In this document: positions 6,235 through 11,891 of the stretch, one piece after another
Layout of the letters: each line of letters begins with the position of its first letter
How positions within the stretch are numbered: the stretch's first letter is position 1
Source of the DNA: Candidatus Poseidoniaceae archaeon
Lineage (GTDB): Archaea > Thermoplasmatota > Poseidoniia > Poseidoniales > Poseidoniaceae
Length of the DNA: 13,166 nt
Assembly (NCBI GenBank): GCA_023254445.1
Contig: JALRLN010000031.1
Coordinates: 1 to 13,166, forward strand
Direction: 5' to 3'
Translations under genes and position numbers: made by a program
The notes under the pieces: generated by a model
Database searches by the model: none
What the model was told of the DNA's origin: nothing
What the model saw: the letters and a program-made list of their open reading frames with translations, nothing else

Positions 6235-6877
6235 AGCTTCGCTGCGCATCAAGGTGCCGTTCCATCCAACGTTCCCGCAGCCGATCGAACATCGGCGTGG
6301 CTCCCTCGGCACGTTGCACGAGGCCCACGCTCACGTCGCTTGCTTTGGTCGGGTCCCCCGTCATCACGATCACCGCAGCATACCGTGTCCACAGGGTGCT
6401 TTGAGCGGCCATGGCCTCCAACCATGCGTCGCTTGGGCCGTCGGCGGCGCGGCGCAGTTCTTCGGCAGCATCCGCGACAGGAGACAGGCCGACGTCCGTT
6501 TGCAGCAGGCTGGTGAACACGGTCCAACGATCGTCCCCGAGCACCTCCTCGGGCAAGTTGGCCAACAACATCCCCGTCAAGCGTCGGTGCTCACGTCCGC
6601 CCCTTCGCCAGAGGTGCGGAAGCGATCGCGCCAAGCGACGCCACCGTCCTTCGGCGCTGGTGAGCAGGAAGGAGGCGATGGCACGAAGGTCCTCGTCATC
6701 GATGCCATGCGCAGATGGCCCGGAGGAGACCTCGTCGTACCGGTCGAGGTGATGGCGCATCGCGAGGCCGCTTCCCGCTGCTGCATAGACCGATTCGAGG
6801 CGTGAAGGCAAGCGCCGGGGGCGCGGCAGCCGCGACAGATGGGCCTGCATGGCCTCGTGCAGGGCCTCGCTGGTCAC
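6233..6877 (-). CDS. Helical repeat protein, possibly AlkD-like
   Basis: This 214-residue all-helical protein has an uncertain identity. The stretch REHRRLTGMLLANL (95-108), then DDRWTVFTSLL (115-125), then a V-x-D position (134-136), then AAQSTLWTRYAAVIVM (157-172) follows the order of motifs in AlkD-type DNA-glycosylase HEAT-like proteins. Those proteins have an 'S-x-xLW-x-R' helix near the same place. The AlkD catalytic Asp region is not clearly conserved, so this could be a non-catalytic HEAT-like scaffold. The start is GTG, overlapping the TerB-like gene's stop in a GTGA tetranucleotide, which implies tight translational coupling. An ATG nine codons downstream is an alternative. No membrane segment is visible. 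The gene itself is secure; the AlkD assignment is tentative and rests only on motif resemblance. Confidence 0.75.
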   Translation of the reverse strand: MTSEALHEAMQAHLSRLPRPRRLPSRLESVYAAAGSGLAMRHHLDRYDEVSSGPSAHGIDDEDLRAIASFLLTSAEGRWRRLARSLPHLWRRGGREHRRLTGMLLANLPEEVLGDDRWTVFTSLLQTDVGLSPVADAAEELRRAADGPSDAWLEAMAAQSTLWTRYAAVIVMTGDPTKASDVSVGLVQRAEGATPMFDRLRERWMERHLDAQRS

Positions 6878-7416
6878 GCCCGTTCCCGCCCGTTGAAGGG
6901 GCGCCGGATGCCGTCAACCACGATGTCGCTCAGGTCCCTGACGGTCTCCATCACCCGCTCGATGGCGCGCGGGTCCCGCAAGCGGTCGCGCGCAATTTCC
7001 TCGGTTCGAGCGAGGAACGCGTTGTGCTCGTCGACGGAGATGTGCATCAGCGATTGGAGGTGCTGAAGCACCCTGAATTCGTCCCTGCTCAAGGATGCGT
7101 TGAGCAGGGCCACCTCCACAACTTTCCCGTACACCTCCCGCTGCTGCGTGCGGCTCAGTGGCTCTCCGGCTTCCATGGCCTCACCGCGTTGGATGGCCGC
7201 ATAGACCCTGCCGGGTTCGTCGTCTTGGAGGCCCAAAGCCTTCGCAAGACGAATGATGATGCGCTTCTCTTCTCGAGTGAGCACACCGTCTTCGAGCATG
7301 ACTTCGACCGTCGAGCGAAACACCTCGATGCGGTCGAGGTCAGCAGCATCGGCGGCGGGCACATCACCGCTTCCAAACTCAGCCATATCAACCCATTCGC
7401 CCGAGCGTGCAGACAT
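6874..7416 (-). CDS. TerB-like duplicated helical domain protein
   Basis: This is a 180-residue protein from ATG 7416. ATG 7386 (MAEFGSGD) is a plausible shorter start, and neither has a strong ribosome site. The sequence contains two similar helical modules. The first (33-75) reads VFRSTVEVMLEDGVLTREE and continues through LAKALGL. The second (95-135) has VVEVALLNASLSRDEF and continues through LQSLMHIS. The 'hydrophobic helix - D/N-x-x-L-[ST]-x-[DE]-E - helix - LGL' pattern is typical of TerB/DUF-type tellurite-resistance-like domains, often found in proteins of unknown or stress-related function. A charged C-terminal helix follows. It is the first gene of the four-gene operon and overlaps the next by four bases. 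No membrane or secretion signal is visible. The fold call is moderate; a link to tellurite is not implied. Confidence 0.75.
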   Translation of the reverse strand: MSARSGEWVDMAEFGSGDVPAADAADLDRIEVFRSTVEVMLEDGVLTREEKRIIIRLAKALGLQDDEPGRVYAAIQRGEAMEAGEPLSRTQQREVYGKVVEVALLNASLSRDEFRVLQHLQSLMHISVDEHNAFLARTEEIARDRLRDPRAIERVMETVRDLSDIVVDGIRRPFNGRERA

Positions 7417-7499
7417 TGAACATTCGATACGCCATTCAACTTCCGAGTGCGAGGATTCAAAAGGCCGCGTTCCCGCCTCGGAACATCCTCACCTTCACG

Positions 7500-7520
7500 C
7501 CTCCGTGCTGAGCACAGAGG
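7500..7520. repeat. 21-base near-perfect palindrome upstream of dnaG
   Basis: The ten-base arms CCTCCGTGCT and AGCACAGAGG are complementary except for one C/A pair and flank a single central G. The element ends 54 bases before the dnaG ATG. As DNA it looks like a site for a dimeric regulator. As RNA it could fold into a nine-pair hairpin with a TGA loop in a dnaG leader, or act at the end of a transcript. No T-run follows, so a bacterial-type terminator is unlikely. Confidence 0.6.
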
Positions 7521-7561
7521 CATCCTCCGCTACGGCGGGGTTCGGGCCAGTGGATAAGCAC

Positions 7562-7567
7562 AGGAGA
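7562..7567 (+). promoter_or_regulatory. Shine-Dalgarno site of dnaG
   Basis: AGGAGA lies seven bases before ATG 7575. The strength and spacing support translation from a leadered dnaG transcript, in contrast to the apparently leaderless TPR gene in the same window. Confidence 0.6.
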
Positions 7568-7574
7568 GAATCAC

Positions 7575-8816
7575 ATGAGCAACCAACGAAAAGGAGGCCG
7601 CAGCAGCGGCGGAAAAGACAGCGGACGTGGAAAATCGACCGCGATGAAGTACGAAATTCGTGCGGACATCAAGATCAACGGGACGGTTCAGCGGAAGGAC
7701 ATCATCGGAGCAATCATGGGCCAGACCGAGGGGCTCCTCGGTGACGACCTTGAACTGCGGAAGCTCCAGCGCACGGCCCGCGTCGGGCACGTCGATGTGG
7801 AGACAAACACGTCCAACGGGAAGGTGCATGGGCTGATCACCATCCCCAGCAGCCTTGACAACGTCGAAACGGCGATCATCGCCTCCAGCCTCGAAACCAT
7901 CGACCGCATCGGACCGTGCAACGCGATCATCAAGGTCCTGGAAATCCGTGACATCCGCGCGACGAAGCGCACCACCGTCGTTGAGCGAGCGAAGGAACTG
8001 CTGCTGGACCTTGTCAACAACGGCGAAAGCGCGACCAAGACCGTCATCGAAGAAGTCCGTTCCGTCCTCACGGTCGGGCAGGCCCAGAATTTCCATGGCC
8101 TCACCTGCGGTCCCAACGTCGAATCGAGCGCTTCGTTGATCATCGTCGAAGGCCGAAACGACGTCAAAAACCTGCTCAACTGCGGCATCAAGAACGCGAT
8201 CAGCGCCGACGGTGCGGGCGACATCAAGCAGGAACTTGTGGACCTGGCCGCGACGAAGGACACCGTCATCGTCGCCATCGATGGCGACCGTGGCGGCGAG
8301 ATGCTCTTCCAGCAACTGCACGGCATGATGAAGGTCGATTTCGTTGCTCAGGCGCCGGTCGGTCAGGAATGGGAATTGCTTCCCCAGAAGACCGTGACCA
8401 CGTCGCTTTCGAAGAAGGAGGATGCGAACAAGTTCGCGGCCCGCCTTGAGAAGAAGCAGAAGGACGACGACGCAGCGGCCGGGGTTCCTGAGAAAGACTG
8501 GGCCGAAGGCATGAACGACGAGTTCGATGCTCCCGAGGAGATTCAGGACATGATGGGCCTTGTTGACGGCTTGGAGCGCAACCATGCTCAGTTCGTCATG
8601 GCGGACGGGAGCACCTCGGAAGCGATTCCCGCCAAGGAACTCGCAGAGCGTGCCGAAGAAGCCGACGGCGCCGTGGCCATCGTCGTGAACAGCACCATCA
8701 ACGACCGCATGATCGAAATTGCGTCGACCGCGGCGATCCCGACCCTTGTGGGCACCAAGCCCGGAAAGGGGTTCGAGGCCACCGACGACGTTGATGTGTG
8801 GTTCACGAAGGCCTGA
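7575..8816 (+). CDS. dnaG: Archaeal DnaG primase
   Basis: Archaeal DnaG is a TOPRIM-domain primase that is also found bound to the RNA exosome in several archaea. This 413-residue protein opens with a basic Gly/Ser-rich tail (1-22). The conserved N-terminal region follows, including GLLGDDLELRKLQ (53-65), DVETNTSNGKVHG (74-86) and RIGPC (111-115). The TOPRIM core is intact, with the Glu of IIVEGRNDV (189-197) and the acidic pair of VAIDGDRGGEM (233-243). VDFVAQAP (254-261) follows, then a charged, probably flexible segment at about 280-320. The C-terminal domain includes VVNSTINDRMIE and PTLVGTKPGKG (371-399). The strong AGGAGA site fixes the start. The gene ends two bases before the stop codon of the convergent repeat-protein gene. 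Lacking zinc-finger and helicase-binding domains, it is clearly the archaeal type, which is one of the strongest organism markers here. Confidence 0.97.
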   Translation: MSNQRKGGRSSGGKDSGRGKSTAMKYEIRADIKINGTVQRKDIIGAIMGQTEGLLGDDLELRKLQRTARVGHVDVETNTSNGKVHGLITIPSSLDNVETAIIASSLETIDRIGPCNAIIKVLEIRDIRATKRTTVVERAKELLLDLVNNGESATKTVIEEVRSVLTVGQAQNFHGLTCGPNVESSASLIIVEGRNDVKNLLNCGIKNAISADGAGDIKQELVDLAATKDTVIVAIDGDRGGEMLFQQLHGMMKVDFVAQAPVGQEWELLPQKTVTTSLSKKEDANKFAARLEKKQKDDDAAAGVPEKDWAEGMNDEFDAPEEIQDMMGLVDGLERNHAQFVMADGSTSEAIPAKELAERAEEADGAVAIVVNSTINDRMIEIASTAAIPTLVGTKPGKGFEATDDVDVWFTKA

Positions 8817-8818
8817 CC

Positions 8819-11734
8819 TCAGCGAACCCCACCGGCCGCCGGAAGGCGAACCGCGCGATGGAGCAGGTCCACTTCGTGCCGAAGCGCTTCCAGATGTGCG
8901 GGTGACGGGAGGTCTTCCTCGTCGGTGCCCAACGGGAGCGGGTGCCCAGGTCCTGGAATGCGTTCCAAGGCAGAGCCGAGGGTTTCAGCGTCCTTGAGCA
9001 AACCTCGATCGCTGGACAGGTTGCGTCCGCGCAGACGCAAGGTGGTCCATGCGTTTAGGTCATGCGTCATCGACACGAGCCGCTCCAACATCGCCCGTTG
9101 CTCCTCTCGGCCGAACGCAAGGTCCTCGGGCAGGAGCCGAAGGACCAAGCGGAGCAAACGACCAACGCGAAGATCACGTGGTGCCGTGTTGGCATGCGGA
9201 GCCAACAAGCGCCGAAGCGAACCGGTGTCGGCCGGGTTTGGCATCTCAAGGCCGAGGCTTTGGACGAGGTCGGTCAGCACTGGGCGGAGGTCGGTGGTTC
9301 CGTTTGGCACGTCCCTTGTGGCCGTGTTCGGCCGGGAGATCGCTTGTGGTTCGACGTCCAGATCAACGTCGTCGTCGAGCACCTTCTCGGACGGGGTGAC
9401 CGCGCCCTCTCCATCGCCGGTAACCCTTGGTGCAGGCGTCCCTTTGGTTGACCCGTCATCGACGTCATCGGACCCTTCGACGGCCATCGAGCCGTCGTCA
9501 AGGTCGTCGTGTTCCACCGTGGCCTCGTCCACGTCGATTTGGTCGGCCAACGCTTCCTCAACCTCGTCCTCGTGACCATCGTTGCTCTCTGGTTCGGTTG
9601 ACGAAGGCGCCCAAGGGACCTCGTCGGCACGGCCGGGAAGGGCCGCAACAACGCCCGAGGCTTCTGCCATCGGCGCAGCCACGTCGGTCGCCGGTTCAGG
9701 TTTGGTCTCGTGTTCCTCGTGGCCTCCGGTCGACCGGTCAGCCTCAGCCGGGGCTTCGGCTTGATCCTTGGACGTCGGCGCGGCGTCGGTTGGAGGTGCA
9801 GGCTGCTCGTCTGCAGGGCTGAGGCCGTCCTCGTCGTCAACTGGCGTCCGCGCCGCGTTCGGCGTCCATGCCCTCCACGTCGGCGCGGACGGGTCTGGTG
9901 GTGATGCGGCAAGACGACGCGCGAGCCCAGGGATGTCCGACGCGAGGTGCTCGAGGTCCTGAGGTCGACGCATGCGTCGCAGCACCTCGTTACCAAGGTC
10001 GACATCGCGTTCCCAGGGGAGCGCTTCCAACCTCCGCACAAGCCGACGATGGCCGAGCACGGCGCTGCGAAGGCTGCTGATGCGGAGCCCGACGTCCATC
10101 GGGTTCGCACGTGCAGCATCGAGCAGGTCCTCAACGTCCCATCCTTGGGCATGCCACGCGAGGAGTTCGTCCTCCAAGCGAGCGAGGATTCGACCGCTTG
10201 AGGACGCCCGGTCGCTGCGACCGCGTGTGCCGCGCCGAAGCGCGCTCACGGCTTCTTCTGCGGCGCGAAGGGAGAGCCCGGGCGGGGGGCTGGCGTCGGT
10301 TGTCCACCCTTCCCTCCGGAGCATCGTCCATTCGTCGAGGATCAGACGCATGTGGCGTTCTGTTCGTCGTTCCATTTTGGCAATCCACACCTCGGCGTCC
10401 GCCACCTGCTCCTCGTTGACGTGCTCCCCACGAAGGAGGGCATCGAGGCGTGTCCGGTCCTCCTCGCCTTCGATGGAGAGGTCAAGCGCGTGCAGTCGCC
10501 GGCGCACGTCGATGGCACGGTGAACCAAGGGCATGCGTGCTTCGATTAGCGCAAGCGCACTGGACGGGTCATGCTCGACCATGGAATGCCATGCAGCGGT
10601 GTCCATGCCCTCGATGTCCCATGCTTCCAGGATGTTCAGCGCCTGCGCGGAGGCTTGGCCCCATGAAGCGTGCAAGGCATCGACGTGGTCGATGAAGGCC
10701 TCCGTTGCGGTCAAGTCCCCCGCAAGGGCCAGTGCGGGTTCGGCCTCGGCGCCAACGATGGGCGCCAGTTCCTTGAGCCGGCGCCATGCATGCCCATGGC
10801 GCGTCTTCATGCGTTCGATGTCGGCGAGGTTGGCCTCCCAATCCAACAGGTCTTCCGCAGCGATCCGATCCGGCGTCGGGAGGCGGTACCCTTCCGCACG
10901 CCACCCGTCCAAGGTTCCGTTCAGTTCGTCGAGGCGCCGCTGGAAGCCAACGACGTGTCGCCCGATCTCCTCGGACACTTGGGCAATCGCTCCTTCATCC
11001 GTGGTCTCCGCAGCCCTTGCCACGTCATTGAGAAGGGCATCGGCCACGGTAGCGTCGAAGGGTCGAAGGTCCCGTTCAATCCTCAAACGCAGCCTGTGGA
11101 GGTCGTCTGCGTGGCGCGTCCATCGGTCGACAAGGTCGTAGCCGTCCATCAGCAGGAGCCCGTGGAGGTCGGGGACCGGGATGCCTTCCTCGCGCAAGCG
11201 ATCTGCCGCCATGGCGAGGGCGCGCTGCTGCCGCACTTGTTCCGCTTCCGCGCGCTCAATTCCAGCACGCAATTCAACGCGGTGGCCGGGGTCCCGCAGG
11301 AGGCGTTGGACCACGTGAACCTCCACGGCGAGGGCGGGGTCGAGGCGGTCCAGCCTGCGCACGAAGTCACGCAACTCGTCGCTCCGGTCGGCTGAGCGCC
11401 AGGCGTCTTCGGCCGCTTCTGCAAGCGGTCCATGCGGCCGGTGGATGGCGGACCACGCGGCCCATTGGGCTTCGAGTTCCTCGATGCGCACCAGGTCCTG
11501 ACGGGCGGCAGGCGCTGGAGGTGGTGCTCGCATGGCGAGTGCCTCGTCAACGGACGCGATGCGTTCGTTGAGGTGCATCAACCGTGTGCACTGCGCGTCG
11601 AACGCCTCCAGCACGAGGTCCGCCTCATGCGGTGCAGCATCAAGGGCTGCTCGGAGGGCATGGGCCGGCCATCCCTCCGCTTCGCGCGCCCTGACCGCGA
11701 CTTCGCGGTCGTCCTCGGCAGGATGCTCACCCAT
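8819..11734 (-). CDS. Large helical-repeat protein with acidic linker
   Basis: I do not recognise this large protein by name. From ATG 11734 it has 971 residues; ATG 11773 (984 residues) is equally possible because neither has a ribosome site. The frame stays open to 11953, but that would overlap the divergent gene. The first 600 residues are helical and carry a recurring motif, roughly W/A-xx-[EQ]-G-[WYM]-x-[VP]-xxL followed by two helices. Copies begin near residues 15, 175, 274, 365, 463 and 518 (EAEGWPAHAL, REEGIPVPDL, RAEGYRLPTP, DIEGMDTAAW, RREGWTTDAS, HAQGWDVEDL). Residues 610-810 form a Pro/Ala/Asp/Glu-rich acidic linker, and 813-971 a second helical domain. No signal peptide, membrane helix or enzyme motif is visible. 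It resembles a cytoplasmic scaffold. Its divergent neighbour is a membrane-anchored TPR-like protein, so the two may interact (inference). Confidence 0.85.
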   Translation of the reverse strand: MGEHPAEDDREVAVRAREAEGWPAHALRAALDAAPHEADLVLEAFDAQCTRLMHLNERIASVDEALAMRAPPPAPAARQDLVRIEELEAQWAAWSAIHRPHGPLAEAAEDAWRSADRSDELRDFVRRLDRLDPALAVEVHVVQRLLRDPGHRVELRAGIERAEAEQVRQQRALAMAADRLREEGIPVPDLHGLLLMDGYDLVDRWTRHADDLHRLRLRIERDLRPFDATVADALLNDVARAAETTDEGAIAQVSEEIGRHVVGFQRRLDELNGTLDGWRAEGYRLPTPDRIAAEDLLDWEANLADIERMKTRHGHAWRRLKELAPIVGAEAEPALALAGDLTATEAFIDHVDALHASWGQASAQALNILEAWDIEGMDTAAWHSMVEHDPSSALALIEARMPLVHRAIDVRRRLHALDLSIEGEEDRTRLDALLRGEHVNEEQVADAEVWIAKMERRTERHMRLILDEWTMLRREGWTTDASPPPGLSLRAAEEAVSALRRGTRGRSDRASSSGRILARLEDELLAWHAQGWDVEDLLDAARANPMDVGLRISSLRSAVLGHRRLVRRLEALPWERDVDLGNEVLRRMRRPQDLEHLASDIPGLARRLAASPPDPSAPTWRAWTPNAARTPVDDEDGLSPADEQPAPPTDAAPTSKDQAEAPAEADRSTGGHEEHETKPEPATDVAAPMAEASGVVAALPGRADEVPWAPSSTEPESNDGHEDEVEEALADQIDVDEATVEHDDLDDGSMAVEGSDDVDDGSTKGTPAPRVTGDGEGAVTPSEKVLDDDVDLDVEPQAISRPNTATRDVPNGTTDLRPVLTDLVQSLGLEMPNPADTGSLRRLLAPHANTAPRDLRVGRLLRLVLRLLPEDLAFGREEQRAMLERLVSMTHDLNAWTTLRLRGRNLSSDRGLLKDAETLGSALERIPGPGHPLPLGTDEEDLPSPAHLEALRHEVDLLHRAVRLPAAGGVR

Positions 11735-11891
11735 GGTTCCGAAGGACCATTTCGTCACCTCGTCCTTGAACATGTGCGCGCTGGTCAACCGTGAGACGGT
11801 CCTCCGGCGTCGAGGGCAGGGTCGCGAAGCGTCCTTCGTTGACGCACCGTGGACGGAGAGCATATAGCCGCCCCGACGCGGAACGCCAGCG
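11735..11891. promoter_or_regulatory. Divergent gap between repeat-protein and TPR genes
   Basis: This spacer of 118-157 bases (depending on the minus-strand start) separates two divergent genes. Apart from the CATATAG element at 11861-11867, I see no palindrome, Shine-Dalgarno sequence properly spaced from a start, or RNA gene. A GAGGTGA sequence on the minus strand lies too far (20 bases) from ATG 11734 to act as its ribosome site. Confidence 0.4.
11861..11867 (+). promoter_or_regulatory. TATA-like element of the TPR gene (leaderless)
   Basis: CATATAG is the most AT-rich site in the divergent gap. Its centre is about 27 bases before ATG 11892, the spacing expected for an archaeal promoter whose transcript begins at the start codon. 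No Shine-Dalgarno sequence lies before that ATG, which agrees with leaderless translation. The reverse strand reads CTATATG, so the same element could also drive the repeat-protein gene, with a leader of about 60-100 bases. Confidence 0.55.

Larger units (their letters stand above)
7417..7574. promoter_or_regulatory. Divergent promoter region of the TerB operon and dnaG
   Basis: This 158-base spacer must hold the promoters for the four-gene minus-strand operon and for dnaG. It contains a 21-base near-palindrome (7500-7520) and AT-richer patches at 7455-7468 (GGATTCAAAAGG) and 7551-7562 (GTGGATAAGCAC). The latter is too close to the dnaG ATG to be its TATA box by the usual 25-30 base rule. A spaced pair TTGAA...TTCAA (7416-7420 and 7435-7439) lies at the minus-strand start. 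No RNA gene is seen. Confidence 0.5.

Noticed and set aside
5690..6805. 371-residue plus-strand frame across the four-gene operon
   Set aside because: It spans several minus-strand genes that have coupled starts and Shine-Dalgarno sites; its composition is that of a shadow.
7455..7468. GGATTCAAAAGG as part of a tRNA T-loop
   Set aside because: It resembles the T-arm consensus only partly, and no acceptor or anticodon stem can be built around it.
7530..8585. 351-residue minus-strand frame opposite dnaG
   Set aside because: DnaG motifs on the plus strand are unmistakable, and this frame has no domain support.
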